From an uncultured Pseudomonadota bacterium (GTDB lineage: Bacteria; Pseudomonadota; Gammaproteobacteria; Burkholderiales; SG8-39), in NCBI GenBank assembly GCA_903829815.1, contig CAIKRR010000056.1:1-64000 (forward strand): a stretch of 64,000 nucleotides of DNA, written 5' to 3'. Shown piece by piece: positions 45,443 to 55,465 of the stretch; position 1 is the first letter of the stretch; every line of letters starts with the position of its first letter. The translations under genes and the position numbers were made by a program. The notes beneath the pieces are model-generated. The model ran no database searches. It worked only from the letters and a program-made list of their open reading frames with translations, and had not been told where the DNA came from.

Positions 45443-46375
45443 ATGGAAACCACTCCTCTGCGGATCGGGGTACTCGGCGGCGGTGCCGTTGGCTGCTACT
45501 TCGGAGCCCTGCTTGCCCGTGCCGGGCATGCGGTCACGCTGATTGGCCGGCAACGCACCGTCGATGCCATCACCGCCGGTGGCCTGCGGCTGCGACGCAA
45601 CGACATCGATGAAACCGTGAGCGTAGAGGCCAGTACCGATCCGGCTGCCCTGGGCAATACCGATATCGTGCTGTTGTCGGTGAAGAGTTTCGACACCGAA
45701 ACGGCAGCACGCCAGATCGCACCGCACCTGCCGCCTGGCGCACTCGTACTCAGCCTGCAGAATGGCGTCGAGAATCCGGCGCTCATCCACAACATCGTCG
45801 CCGCCGCCGTCATGCCAGCGGTAGTCTACGTCGCCGCCGAAATGACCACTGCCGCCGAAGTCACCCACTCGGGGCGCGGCGACCTGATCATCGGCACACA
45901 GGCCCTCGGAGGTCGTTCGGCGCGCTGCTCGGCGCAGACCCTGGCTGATCGATTCGCGCTGGCCGGCATCCCGGTACGGATCAGCGACAACATCGACGGC
46001 GACGCGTGGGAAAAACTCGCAATGAATTGCGCTCTCAATGCCATCTCGGCGCTTGCACGTGCCCGCTATGGCCAGATTGCCGGGTTCGGCCCAACCCATG
46101 CGCTGATGAACGAGGCGGTCGACGAAGTCGGGTCGGTTGCCCGCGCAACCGGCGTGCGCATACCCGTCGATGACCTGCGCGCTGCCGCGGCGCGTCTGGC
46201 ACAGGCCATGACGCGCGCAACCTCGTCGACCGCGCAGGACATCGCGCGGGGAAAACGCACCGAGATCGATGCGCTCAACGGCCATATCGCACGACTGGGT
46301 GAGCGGCTGGGTGTACCGACACCGGTCAATCGGGCCCTTCACGCCCTGGTCAGCCTTCAGGAGCAAGCTTCATGA
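45443..46375 (+). CDS. Ketopantoate reductase family protein (ApbA/PanE-like), 310 aa
   Basis: A NADP-dependent 6-phosphogluconate-dehydrogenase-like fold. The dinucleotide loop is GVLGGGAVGCYFGALLAR at residues 9-26; catalytic Lys in DAWEKLAMNCALNAISAL and a C-terminal helical domain are present. Starts at ATG 45443 following a GAAAGG stretch. The classical role is reduction of 2-dehydropantoate in pantothenate synthesis; many Burkholderiales have extra copies of uncertain substrate. Its TGA overlaps the ompR start by 4 bp, an unexpected coupling. Confidence 0.9.
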   Translation: METTPLRIGVLGGGAVGCYFGALLARAGHAVTLIGRQRTVDAITAGGLRLRRNDIDETVSVEASTDPAALGNTDIVLLSVKSFDTETAARQIAPHLPPGALVLSLQNGVENPALIHNIVAAAVMPAVVYVAAEMTTAAEVTHSGRGDLIIGTQALGGRSARCSAQTLADRFALAGIPVRISDNIDGDAWEKLAMNCALNAISALARARYGQIAGFGPTHALMNEAVDEVGSVARATGVRIPVDDLRAAAARLAQAMTRATSSTAQDIARGKRTEIDALNGHIARLGERLGVPTPVNRALHALVSLQEQAS

Positions 46376-47115
46376 GCGGCCCCTTGCAGAAGAAGATTCT
46401 TGTCGTCGACGACGACACGCGGTTGCGCGACCTGCTGTCTCGCTACCTGACCCAGCAAGGCTTTGCGGTGAAGGTGGTGGCTGACGGACGCGGACTGACC
46501 CGGGCCATGGAACTCGAGCGCTTCGATCTGATTGTTCTCGACATCATGCTCCCCGGCGAAGACGGCATGGCGATCCTGCAGCGCTTGCGTGCGGCTCACA
46601 AGGCCATTCCGGTACTGATGCTCACCGCAAAGGCCGAGGAGGACGAGCGCATCGACGGTCTCGAAGGGGGTGCGGATGACTATCTGGCCAAACCTTTCAA
46701 CCCGCGTGAACTGGTCGCCCGGATCCGGGCGGTGCTGCGCCGTCGGGAGGACATCATCCCCGCCGGGGCGCCCGCCACCGACGAGACGATCATCGTATGG
46801 GCTGACTTTCGCTTCGAACCGGCGACACGGCGCCTGACTCGCGCCGGGGTCGACATTCCGCTCACCACGGGCGAATTCTCGATGTTGAGCGTTCTGGTGC
46901 GAAACCCGCGAGTCCCGCTGTCACGAGAAAGACTGATGGAACTGGCGCGCGGACGCGATCTGGACAACGTCGATCGTGCGGTCGATGTGCAGATCTCGCG
47001 TTTGCGCAAGCTGATCGAACCCGAAGCAGGCCGCCCGCGCTACATCCAGACCGTCTGGGGGCATGGCTACGTGTTCGTACCAGATCCCAGCGAAAGCGCA
47101 CCGACAGCCGACTGA
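46372..47115 (+). CDS. ompR: OmpR/PhoB-family response regulator, 247 aa
   Basis: A receiver domain with Asp13/Asp14, phosphoacceptor Asp57 (VLDIMLPGEDGM), and a DNA-binding winged helix (RLTRAGVDIPLTTGEFSML; SRLRKLIEPEAGRPRYIQTV). It is close to OmpR (RisA of Bordetella). It pairs with the kinase gene that follows 20 bp downstream. The first codon overlaps the stop of the reductase gene. It would control outer-membrane or envelope genes in response to its kinase, but targets here are not visible. Confidence 0.94.
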   Translation: MSGPLQKKILVVDDDTRLRDLLSRYLTQQGFAVKVVADGRGLTRAMELERFDLIVLDIMLPGEDGMAILQRLRAAHKAIPVLMLTAKAEEDERIDGLEGGADDYLAKPFNPRELVARIRAVLRRREDIIPAGAPATDETIIVWADFRFEPATRRLTRAGVDIPLTTGEFSMLSVLVRNPRVPLSRERLMELARGRDLDNVDRAVDVQISRLRKLIEPEAGRPRYIQTVWGHGYVFVPDPSESAPTAD

Positions 47116-47134
47116 AGCCCAGCCCGATCGCGCG

Positions 47135-48499
47135 ATGAGACGCATCCGCTGGCGACAAGCCGTCACGCCCCGGGCGTTCTGGCCAACAAGCCTGCTGGGT
47201 CGCAACTTCGCACTGCTCGCACTGGTGATCATCATGGGGGCGATTGGCTGGGCCAGCGTCTTTCGTTATCACCAGATGGAGCCCCGCGCCGCACAGGCGG
47301 CCACTTTCGTCGTCAGCGTGATCAACCTCAGTCGATCGGCGCTGATGAGTGCCCAGCCCGAACTGCTGCGCGACCTGCTCCAGGAGTTTGCCGAGTTCGA
47401 GGGCATCCGGATCTATCCGGCTGATGTCAACGACCAGTCCCTGGAGTCCGCCCCCGACCGTTACCTGGAGCGGGTGATGAGCCAGGTGCGGGGCGAACTG
47501 GGCGAGGCCACCCGCTTTGCCATCGTGCGCAATGCGCGACGCGGCTTCTTCGTGAGCTTCGGGATAGACGACGATCAGTACTGGGCAGAGTTTCCGCTCG
47601 ATCGAGTGGTACCGCCGCGCTCCGATATCTGGATTGCATGGGCGATTGGGGTACTGGCACTGTCCCTCATCATGCTCTACCTCATCGTGTACCGGATTCG
47701 CGCGCCCCTTGCCGCACTCAGCGGCGCTGCGCAGACGCTGGGACGTGGCGAATTTCCCGATGAACTCGCGCTGGAGGGCCCGGCCGAATTGCGCTCGCTG
47801 GCGCTGGCCTTCAATCAGATGACGACCGACCTTGCACACCAGCATGCAGACCGCGCCTTGATCCTGGCCGGCATCTCGCATGATCTGCGAACCCCGCTTG
47901 CACGCCTGCGTCTGGCCATCGAAATGAGTGCCATCGACCAAGAGAGCAGCGAAGCGATGGTGGAGGACATCGAGGAGATGAACCGGATCGTCGGGCAGTT
48001 CCTGGACTTTGCCCGTGCACTGAGTGGGGAGAAGCCGCAGTGGCTTCGGGTCTCCGAACTGGCTGCGGAAGTGCTCCAGCGTGAGGCAGGACGTGGCTCT
48101 GCCATCGAATCACGAATCCTCCAGACACCGCGCCAGCGGGTGCGTCCGGTCGGGCTGCGCCGACTCCTGACCAACCTCATCGACAATGCCAGGCGCCACG
48201 CCGGGGAGCCCCTGACACTGAGCGTTCAGGCCGACTCGCGCGAGGTCGTCATCGAGGTGCTCGATCGTGGCCCGGGCATCCCCGCCGGGGAAACCCATCG
48301 CCTGCGACAACCCTTCCAGCGACTGGAGAGTGCACGCTCCAATACCGGCGGCTCGGGGCTTGGACTTGCCATCGTCGACAGAATCGCCCAGGCCCACGGT
48401 GGCCGGCTCGACCTGCTCCCGCGCGACGGCGGGGGCCTCATCGCCCGAATCACTCTACCGCTGCTGGGGGGGCAGTCAGACCCGACCGAGCCTGCTTGA
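47135..48499 (+). CDS. envZ: EnvZ-type sensor histidine kinase, 454 aa
   Basis: An inner-membrane sensor kinase. Two transmembrane helices (about 24-41 and 166-184) flank a periplasmic domain of roughly 120 residues. A HAMP segment follows. The phosphoacceptor is His249 in GISHDLRTPLARLRLA, and the ATP-binding motifs are LIDNARRHAG, DRGPGIPAG and GGSGLGLAIV. Start at ATG 47135 is chosen; an in-frame extension overlaps ompR. Its partner regulator is directly upstream. Convergent with ispF. Confidence 0.93.
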   Translation: MRRIRWRQAVTPRAFWPTSLLGRNFALLALVIIMGAIGWASVFRYHQMEPRAAQAATFVVSVINLSRSALMSAQPELLRDLLQEFAEFEGIRIYPADVNDQSLESAPDRYLERVMSQVRGELGEATRFAIVRNARRGFFVSFGIDDDQYWAEFPLDRVVPPRSDIWIAWAIGVLALSLIMLYLIVYRIRAPLAALSGAAQTLGRGEFPDELALEGPAELRSLALAFNQMTTDLAHQHADRALILAGISHDLRTPLARLRLAIEMSAIDQESSEAMVEDIEEMNRIVGQFLDFARALSGEKPQWLRVSELAAEVLQREAGRGSAIESRILQTPRQRVRPVGLRRLLTNLIDNARRHAGEPLTLSVQADSREVVIEVLDRGPGIPAGETHRLRQPFQRLESARSNTGGSGLGLAIVDRIAQAHGGRLDLLPRDGGGLIARITLPLLGGQSDPTEPA

Positions 48500-48513
48500 G
48501 TGTGCCCCCGCTC

Positions 48514-48996
48514 TCAGTCGACATGCTCGATGAGGGCGACCGCCTCGGCCGCAATGCCTTCGCCACGGCCAGTAAAACCCAGACGTTCCGTGGTCTTGGC
48601 CTTGACGTTGACCGCGTTCTTCGCAAGACCGAGGTCGGCAGCAATGCAGGCACACATGGCGTCGACATGCGGTGCCATGCGCGGCGCCTGCGCGATGATC
48701 GTGCAGTCGATGTTGACGATGACAAAGCCTGCCGCGGCGACGCGCAAGGCAGCCTCTCGCAGCAACAGGCGACTGTCGGCGCCGGCAAAAGAGGCATCGG
48801 TGTCAGGGAAGTGGCGACCGATGTCGCCAAGACCGGCAGCACCGAACAGCGCATCGGTGATGGCGTGCAGCAGGACGTCGGCATCCGAATGCCCGAGCAA
48901 TCCGCGCTCGTACGGTATGGTGATACCGCCAATCACCAGAGGCCTGCCCTCCACCAGTGCGTGCACGTCAAACCCCTGCCCTATCCGCATGCTCAT
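48514..48996 (-). CDS. ispF: 2-C-methyl-D-erythritol 2,4-cyclodiphosphate synthase, 160 aa
   Basis: MEP-pathway enzyme forming the cyclodiphosphate for isoprenoid precursors. The metal ligands are Asp10 and His12 (GFDVH) and His44 ([13 protein letters not shown]), with the IGRHFPDTD block. Length matches E. coli IspF (159). Its ATG overlaps the ispD stop by 4 bp. Confidence 0.98.
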   Translation of the reverse strand: MSMRIGQGFDVHALVEGRPLVIGGITIPYERGLLGHSDADVLLHAITDALFGAAGLGDIGRHFPDTDASFAGADSRLLLREAALRVAAAGFVIVNIDCTIIAQAPRMAPHVDAMCACIAADLGLAKNAVNVKAKTTERLGFTGRGEGIAAEAVALIEHVD

Positions 48997-49691
48997 GCCT
49001 GACTCTCCAGAAACTGCGTCGCGAGGTCGAAATCCTCGGCAAAGGTGATCTTGAAATTGCGTCGCGAACCCGGCACGAGACGTGCGTGCAGCCCTAGGCG
49101 CTCCATGGCCGCCGCCTCATCCGTGGGCTCGACCCCGGCGCTGGCGGCCTCGCCCAGCGCACGCAAGAGCGCAGCATTGCGAAACATCTGCGGCGTGAGC
49201 GCCGACCACAAGCCACTGCGATCGACGGTCTGCTCGATACGGCCAGCAGGCGAGGACCGCTTGAGGGTATCGGCAACCGGCGCCGCCAGGATGGCGCCCA
49301 CAGGGTCGGCCGCCCCCTCGTCGATCAGTCGAGTCAGATCGACCGCAGGCAAGCAGGGGCGAGCCGCATCGTGCACCAGCACCCAGTCATGGGGGGCAAT
49401 ACCCTGTGCTGCGCCAAGCCCGTTCATCACGCTCGCGCTGCGGCTTGCGCCACCACACCACAGGCCTTTGACCCGACCCTGAAAGGCACGCCAATCGATC
49501 CGTGCAAAATCCTCGTCCTGAGGGGAGAGGACCACCTGCACCGAGTCGATACGCGGATCGCGCAGCAGCGCTCGTACCGAGTGGACGAGCACCGGTTCAC
49601 CACACAAGGTGGCGTACTGCTTGGGCATCGCCAGCCCGCTGCGTGCGCCTTGTCCGGCCGCAGGTACAAGCGCATGAAATCTCACCACCAT
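48993..49691 (-). CDS. ispD: 2-C-methyl-D-erythritol 4-phosphate cytidylyltransferase, 232 aa
   Basis: MEP-pathway enzyme that joins CTP to methylerythritol phosphate. The nucleotide-binding start [19 protein letters not shown] and the VHDAARPCL block are typical. ATG 49691 ([13 protein letters not shown]) is preferred over GTG 49700. Divergent from mfd with a 64-bp gap. Confidence 0.96.
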   Translation of the reverse strand: MVVRFHALVPAAGQGARSGLAMPKQYATLCGEPVLVHSVRALLRDPRIDSVQVVLSPQDEDFARIDWRAFQGRVKGLWCGGASRSASVMNGLGAAQGIAPHDWVLVHDAARPCLPAVDLTRLIDEGAADPVGAILAAPVADTLKRSSPAGRIEQTVDRSGLWSALTPQMFRNAALLRALGEAASAGVEPTDEAAAMERLGLHARLVPGSRRNFKITFAEDFDLATQFLESQA

Positions 49692-49725
49692 CGAGAACAC
49701 CCCGGGGATCCTGCCCGACCCGTCT

Positions 49726-49731
49726 TATAAT
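49726..49731 (+). promoter_or_regulatory. Candidate -10 box for mfd
   Basis: A perfect TATAAT lies 24 bp ahead of the mfd start. No clear -35 box at 17 bp spacing was seen. Confidence 0.45.
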
Positions 49732-49755
49732 AGCCGGCTTTTTTGTCCAGCCAAC

Positions 49756-52700
49756 ATGATGCAATCGGACGAAGACCACGGCAGCACCCAACGCAGAACT
49801 TCGCTCACGGCGACCGGTTCGGGGGATGCGCTTGCCATCGCAACGCTGGCCGCCAGCGCTGCGCCCCTGGCAGTGGTTTGTGCAACATCCTCCGACGCAC
49901 GGCGTCTGGCCGAGGAGCTGCGCTTCTTCGCACCGGGTGTGCGAGCCACCTTGTTTCCCGACTGGGAGACCTTGCCCTACGACACGCTCTCGCCGCACCA
50001 GGATCTGGTGAGCGAGCGTCTGGAGAGCCTGCATCGAATCACCAACGGCGAATTCGATGTCGTGGTGATGCCGGTGAGCACCGCCTTGCAGCGACTCGCG
50101 CCACCGGCCTATCTGGCGGCCTATACCTTCTTTCTGCGCCAGGGCACCACCTTCAGCATCGACGGGTTTCGCACGCAGATGACGCTGGCCGGTTACAGCC
50201 ATGTCTCGCAGGTGGTGAGCCCCGGCGAATACTGCGTGCGCGGCGGACTGGTCGATCTCTTTCCGATGGGCAGTGCCCTGCCTTATCGCATCGATCTGGC
50301 CGACGACCAGATCGAGTCGCTGCGCGCCTTCGACCCGGACACCCAGCGCACGCTCTACAAGGTGCCCGAAGTCCGGCTGCTGCCGGCGCGCGAGTTTCCG
50401 ATGGACGAAGCGAGCCGGGTGCGCTTCAGGGCACGCTTTCGCGAAGCTTTCGAGACCGATGTCACCCGCGCCCAGGTCTACCGCGATGTCTCCAATGGCA
50501 TACCGCCAGCGGGCATCGAGTACTACCTGCCGCTCTTCTTCGAGGAAACCGGGACCTTCTTCGGCTACCTGCCGCCGGACACGACGCTGGTGATGCACCA
50601 CGACTGCAACCACGCGATCGAAGAGTTCTGGACCAGCATCAACGCGCGTCACAACCTGCTGCGCGGCGACAAGGCCCGCCCGATCCTGTCACCGACGCGG
50701 CTGTTTCTCACCGCCGAACAGTTCTTTGTCGGGGCGCGCGATTATCGACGCGTCGATGTGCGGGCAGCATCGATCGCCCCACAAGCGCCCGCGACCCGAT
50801 CGGAATCGGCACACTCCAGCACGCTCCCACCGCTGGGGATCGAGCGCCGTGCCGACGACCCGTTGCACGCGCTCAAGGGCTTTCTGGCCACCTCGGGCCT
50901 GCGCGTACTCATCGTGGCCGACTCGGCCGGGCGGCGCGAGACGATGCGCGAATACTTTGCCGAGTACGGCGTCCACCCGGGCGCTGCCCAGGACTTCACC
51001 CAGTTCATGGCCGCCGAGCATCCGGTGATGCTCGCTGCTGGTCCGCTCGCCAACGGCTTCATTCACGCCGCACGCGGCATTGCAGTCATTACCGAGGCCG
51101 AGATCTATGCAGCGACGGCGCGCGCACGCGGTGGGCGTGAAGCACGACGCAGTTCGATCGAGGGCATGGTTCGCGACATCGGCGAACTGCGCATCGGTGA
51201 CCCGGTGGTTCACATCGAACATGGCGTCGGTCGGTATCACGGCCTGGTCGACCTTGATCTGGGCGATGGCAACAACGAGTTTCTGCTGCTCGAGTACGCC
51301 AACAACACCAAGCTCTATGTGCCGGTGGCGCAACTGCACGCCATCAGTCGCTACAGTGGCGGCCCACCCGAGCAGGCACCGCTGCACGTCCTTGGCAGTG
51401 GCGACTGGGACCGCGCCCGGCGCAAGGCCGCCGAACAGGCCCGCGATACCGCGGCTGAACTCCTCAACATCTACGCACTGCGCGCGGCACGCACCGGTCA
51501 CGCATTTGCCGCCCCGCAGCACGATCTGGACGCCTTTGCCGAAGGCTTCGGATTCGAGGAAACGCCCGACCAGGCCGCTGCCATCAACGCGGTGGTAGAC
51601 GACATGCGCCAGGGCAAGCCCATGGACCGCCTCATCTGTGGCGACGTGGGCTTTGGCAAGACCGAGGTGGCCTTGCGTGCAGCCTTCGTCGCGGTGAGCG
51701 GTGGACGTCAGGTCGCGATCCTCGCACCCACCACGCTGCTCGCCGAGCAGCACTTCCAGACCTTCAGCGACCGCTTCGCGGAATGGCCGATTCGCATCGC
51801 CGAACTGTCTCGATTCCGCTCGTCAAAGGAAGTATCCGCCGCCATCAAGGGCATCGGAGAGGGCAAGGTCGACATCGTGATCGGCACCCACAAGCTGCTC
51901 TCCCCGGATGTGAAATTTCAGCGCCTTGGTCTCGTGATCATCGACGAGGAGCACCGTTTCGGAGTACGCCAGAAAGAAGTCCTGAAGGCGCTGCGCGCCG
52001 AAGTAGACGTGCTCACCCTCACGGCCACACCCATTCCGCGCACCATGGCCATGTCGCTCGAGGGCCTGCGCGATCTGTCGGTGATCGCCACCCCCCCGGC
52101 CCGGCGACTGGCCATCAGAACCTTCGTATCGCCCGCCTCGCCGGGTGTGATCCGCGAGGCGGCACTGCGAGAACTGAACCGCGGCGGACAGATCTACTTC
52201 CTGCACAACGACGTCGAATCGATCGAGCGCGAGCGCGAAACGCTGGAAAAGCTGCTGCCTGAGGCACGCATCATCGTCGCCCATGGGCAGATGCCCGAAC
52301 GCCAGCTCGAACGCGTCATGCGCGAGTTTTTGCAGCAGCGACACAATCTGCTGCTCTGCTCGACCATCATCGAAACCGGCATCGACATTCCGACCGCCAA
52401 CACCATCCTCATCAACCGCGCCGACAAGTTCGGGCTTGCCCAGTTGCACCAGCTGCGCGGTCGGGTCGGACGATCGCACCATCAGGCCTATGCCTATCTG
52501 CTCACCCCACCTGCGGAGGCGCTGAGCGCCACGGCAAAGAAGCGCCTGGAAGCCATCCAGATGATGGAAGAACTCGGATCGGGGTTCTACCTGGCCATGC
52601 ACGATCTGGAGATTCGTGGCGCCGGCGAAGTGCTGGGTGAATCGCAAAGCGGCGAGATGCAGGAGGTGGGCTTCAACCTCTATACCGACATGCTCAACGC

Positions 52701-53208
52701 GGCCGTCAAGGCTTTGAAGGCAGGCCGCGAGCCCGACATCGATCAACCCTTCGAAGCGGTTGCCGAAATCAATCTGCATGTGCCCGCACTGCTCCCGGGC
52801 AGCTACTGTGCCGACGTCCATGAGCGTCTGGTCATCTACAAGCGGCTGGCCAACTGTGATGACGCCGAACAGATCCTGCACCTGCGCGAGGAGCTGATCG
52901 ATCGCTTCGGTCCGCTGCCGCCCCAGGCCGATTCGCTGCTTGCATGTCATCGGCTGCGCCTGTCGGCGCGCCCGCTCGGGGTCACACGCATCGACGCGGC
53001 CGAGGAGGCCATGGTGGTGCAGTTCGGCCAGCACACCACGGTCGAGCCGCGACGACTGATCGAACTCATCCAGAAACGTCGTCAATGGAAGATGACCGGG
53101 CCGACCCGCCTTCGGGTGGAGCACAAGTCGGTCACGCTGCCCGAACGCGTGAAGGGTGTCGAGGAGGTCTTGCGTGCTCTGGCCGCCCCCAGCGGCACAC
53201 GGAGCTGA
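49756..53208 (+). CDS. mfd: Transcription-repair coupling factor Mfd, 1150 aa
   Basis: A large DNA translocase that removes stalled RNA polymerase and recruits UvrA. The N-terminal UvrB-like part, the RNA polymerase-interacting domain (VVHIEHGVGRYHGLVDLDL), a helicase module with Walker A GDVGFGKT (629-636) and the DEEH box near residue 730, and the C-terminal TRCF domain are in the expected order. Length matches E. coli Mfd (1148). A spacer of 1 bp separates it from serB downstream. Confidence 0.97.
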   Translation: MMQSDEDHGSTQRRTSLTATGSGDALAIATLAASAAPLAVVCATSSDARRLAEELRFFAPGVRATLFPDWETLPYDTLSPHQDLVSERLESLHRITNGEFDVVVMPVSTALQRLAPPAYLAAYTFFLRQGTTFSIDGFRTQMTLAGYSHVSQVVSPGEYCVRGGLVDLFPMGSALPYRIDLADDQIESLRAFDPDTQRTLYKVPEVRLLPAREFPMDEASRVRFRARFREAFETDVTRAQVYRDVSNGIPPAGIEYYLPLFFEETGTFFGYLPPDTTLVMHHDCNHAIEEFWTSINARHNLLRGDKARPILSPTRLFLTAEQFFVGARDYRRVDVRAASIAPQAPATRSESAHSSTLPPLGIERRADDPLHALKGFLATSGLRVLIVADSAGRRETMREYFAEYGVHPGAAQDFTQFMAAEHPVMLAAGPLANGFIHAARGIAVITEAEIYAATARARGGREARRSSIEGMVRDIGELRIGDPVVHIEHGVGRYHGLVDLDLGDGNNEFLLLEYANNTKLYVPVAQLHAISRYSGGPPEQAPLHVLGSGDWDRARRKAAEQARDTAAELLNIYALRAARTGHAFAAPQHDLDAFAEGFGFEETPDQAAAINAVVDDMRQGKPMDRLICGDVGFGKTEVALRAAFVAVSGGRQVAILAPTTLLAEQHFQTFSDRFAEWPIRIAELSRFRSSKEVSAAIKGIGEGKVDIVIGTHKLLSPDVKFQRLGLVIIDEEHRFGVRQKEVLKALRAEVDVLTLTATPIPRTMAMSLEGLRDLSVIATPPARRLAIRTFVSPASPGVIREAALRELNRGGQIYFLHNDVESIERERETLEKLLPEARIIVAHGQMPERQLERVMREFLQQRHNLLLCSTIIETGIDIPTANTILINRADKFGLAQLHQLRGRVGRSHHQAYAYLLTPPAEALSATAKKRLEAIQMMEELGSGFYLAMHDLEIRGAGEVLGESQSGEMQEVGFNLYTDMLNAAVKALKAGREPDIDQPFEAVAEINLHVPALLPGSYCADVHERLVIYKRLANCDDAEQILHLREELIDRFGPLPPQADSLLACHRLRLSARPLGVTRIDAAEEAMVVQFGQHTTVEPRRLIELIQKRRQWKMTGPTRLRVEHKSVTLPERVKGVEEVLRALAAPSGTRS

Positions 53209-53209
53209 G

Positions 53210-54097
53210 ATGACAGACCTCGGGTCAGGGCATCAGGGCAGACACCTGGTGATCCATGCACCGCACCTCGCAGAGTTCGATCGTGCCCGGCTGCTCGCGG
53301 CACTGGATGTGGGCAGCCTGCGTGCCTTGCTGGCCGATGATGGCGGCACCCTGCGGCTCACCGCCAGTGGTGACGAATCGCACCTCGTGGAGATCGCACG
53401 CACGGCCGGGTGTGACGCAGCGCTGCTGGAGCCCGACGCATCGCTCGCGCACTTCGGTCTGCTCGCGATGGACATGGATTCGACGGTCATCACGATCGAG
53501 TGCATCGACGAACTGGCGGCCGAGGCAGGTGTCAAGCCACAGGTGGCAGCCATCACCGAGCGCGCGATGCGCGGAGAAATCGACTTTGCCCAGAGCCTGC
53601 GTCAGCGTGTCGGATTGCTCGAAGGCTTGCCCACCGAACGTCTGCAGCACGTGTTCGACGAACGACTGCGCTTCTCGGTCGGGGCCGCCCGTCTGGTGCA
53701 GGTCGCACGGGCAGCCGGCCTGCACACCCTCCTGGTTTCAGGCGGCTTTACCTGGTTCACCAGCCGGGTAAGTGCTGCACTGGGCATCGCCGAATCTCAT
53801 GGCAACCGCTTGGGCGTCCATGATGCAGTGCTCGATGGCACGATCGATGGGCCGATCCTGGATGCCGCCGGAAAGGCCGCGGCGGTTGCGGCGGCTACCG
53901 CGCGCCTGGGCTTGCGCCGCGACCAGGTGATGGTGATTGGCGACGGTGCCAACGACCTGCGCATGATGGCTGAGGCCGGCACCTCGATCGCCTACCACGC
54001 CAAACCGGTTGTCCGCGCAGCCGCCAGTCTTGCCATCGATCACGGTGGCCTCGATACGGTGCTCAGCTGGTTTCCCGATCAGCCCAGAGCGCTCTGA
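53210..54097 (+). CDS. serB: Phosphoserine phosphatase SerB, 295 aa
   Basis: Last step of serine biosynthesis. The HAD motif is MDMDSTVITIECIDE, with nucleophile Asp88 and Asp90. Later HAD motifs are GGFTWF and GDGANDLRMM. The N-terminal 80 residues are an ACT-like regulatory segment. ATG 53210 is 1 bp after the mfd stop. Convergent with the cysteine desulfurase gene. Confidence 0.96.
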   Translation: MTDLGSGHQGRHLVIHAPHLAEFDRARLLAALDVGSLRALLADDGGTLRLTASGDESHLVEIARTAGCDAALLEPDASLAHFGLLAMDMDSTVITIECIDELAAEAGVKPQVAAITERAMRGEIDFAQSLRQRVGLLEGLPTERLQHVFDERLRFSVGAARLVQVARAAGLHTLLVSGGFTWFTSRVSAALGIAESHGNRLGVHDAVLDGTIDGPILDAAGKAAAVAAATARLGLRRDQVMVIGDGANDLRMMAEAGTSIAYHAKPVVRAAASLAIDHGGLDTVLSWFPDQPRAL

Positions 54098-54118
54098 TCG
54101 GACACACCAGGGCCTGCG

Positions 54119-55291
54119 TCAGTGCGCAGCGCGCGCAAATGCAACAGCCGACTTGATGGCCTCGATGGCGACTTCGATGTCGGCTGGCTCGGTATAGCGG
54201 CCGATGCTGATGCGCAAGGAATGATGCGCAAGATCATCGGAAAGCCCGATTGCTCGCAGCACGTGCGAGGGCTCCGCAGCGGCTGAGGTACACGCCGAAC
54301 CCGCCGATACGGCAATGCGCTCGAGGCTCATCGCAAGCGATGCGCCCTCGCCAAGGGCGATGCTGACATTGAGATTGTGCGGCACACGCGATTCGAGACT
54401 GCCGTTCACCACCAGGCCATCGATCGACAGCAGCCCCTCGAGCAGGCGATGGCGCAACGCGCCGATACGCGCATTGTCATCCATCATGTCCAGTGCTGCA
54501 ATGCGCGCAGCCTCGCCAAACCCGACGATCTGGTGCGCCGGCAAGGTACCCGAGCGCATGCCGCGCTCGTGCCCACCGCCGTGAATCTGCGCCTCCACGG
54601 CGACGCGAGGCCGCTGCCGCACGTAGAGCGCACCGATACCTTTGGGCCCGTACATCTTGTGCGCGGTGATGGTCAGGAGATCGACCTGAAGCGCTTCGAC
54701 GTCGATGGCAACCTTGCCGGCGCCCTGCACCGCGTCGCAATGAAAGATCACGCCACGGGCACGACAGAGTTCGCCAATCTGGGCAATCGGCTGGATGACG
54801 CCGATCTCGTTGTTCACGAGCATCACTGACACAAGCACCGTATCGGCCCGGATTGCTGACGCCACATCGGCGGCACTCACCAGCCCGTCGGGTCCGGGGG
54901 CAAGCACCGTCGCCGTGAATCCTTCACGCTCCAGATCGCGCACGGTATCCAGAACGGCCTTGTGCTCGGTGGCCACCGTGATGAGGTGCCCGGTCGTGCC
55001 GCGCCGATTGGCATGCGCAGCCCCCTTGATCGCAAGGTTGTTGCCCTCGGTCGCACCCGAGGTCCAGATGATCTCGCCCGGTTGGGCGCCGATGAGGCGC
55101 GCTACCTGCGCGCGCGATTGCTCGACCGCCTCGCGAGCCGACCAGCCAAAGGCATGGGTGCTGCTGGCAGGATTGCCGAACACCTCGGTCAGGAAGGGAA
55201 TCATTCGCTCGGCAACCCGGCGATCGACAGGCGTGGTCGCCGCGTAATCCAGATACACGGGCAACTTCGAAACGGGTATGGCGGCGGACAT
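54119..55291 (-). CDS. iscS: Cysteine desulfurase (IscS-like), 390 aa
   Basis: A PLP enzyme that takes sulfur from cysteine for Fe-S clusters and tRNA thiolation. Key residues are His110 (TEHKAV), Asp186 (CDAVQGAGK), Lys212 ([10 protein letters not shown]) and Cys334 in [17 protein letters not shown]. Start at ATG 55291; the longer frame adds 56 poor residues. It is slightly shorter than E. coli IscS (404). The iscR, iscU and iscA genes that often accompany it are absent nearby; the order is trmJ-cysE-iscS-like. Confidence 0.9.
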   Translation of the reverse strand: MSAAIPVSKLPVYLDYAATTPVDRRVAERMIPFLTEVFGNPASSTHAFGWSAREAVEQSRAQVARLIGAQPGEIIWTSGATEGNNLAIKGAAHANRRGTTGHLITVATEHKAVLDTVRDLEREGFTATVLAPGPDGLVSAADVASAIRADTVLVSVMLVNNEIGVIQPIAQIGELCRARGVIFHCDAVQGAGKVAIDVEALQVDLLTITAHKMYGPKGIGALYVRQRPRVAVEAQIHGGGHERGMRSGTLPAHQIVGFGEAARIAALDMMDDNARIGALRHRLLEGLLSIDGLVVNGSLESRVPHNLNVSIALGEGASLAMSLERIAVSAGSACTSAAAEPSHVLRAIGLSDDLAHHSLRISIGRYTEPADIEVAIEAIKSAVAFARAAH

Positions 55292-55373
55292 GGCAGAGGG
55301 CGTTGCGGTCGTACTCGAGTGAGTGGCAGGCCGTGCGAAGCGACTGGGCTCGCAGACCCGTTGAAACCTCCAG

Positions 55374-55379
55374 ATTGTA
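55374..55379 (-). promoter_or_regulatory. Candidate -10 box for the cysteine desulfurase gene
   Basis: TACAAT on the minus strand, about 83 bp upstream of the desulfurase start, in a 174-bp gap. No strong -35 at 17 bp. Confidence 0.3.
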
Positions 55380-55465
55380 GCTTGTTTGCCCGCCAGACCG
55401 CCTGCCTCATCCGCCGCAAGACCCAGCCTGCGAAACCCCGTCAGACGAGCACCCGGCAAGACCGG

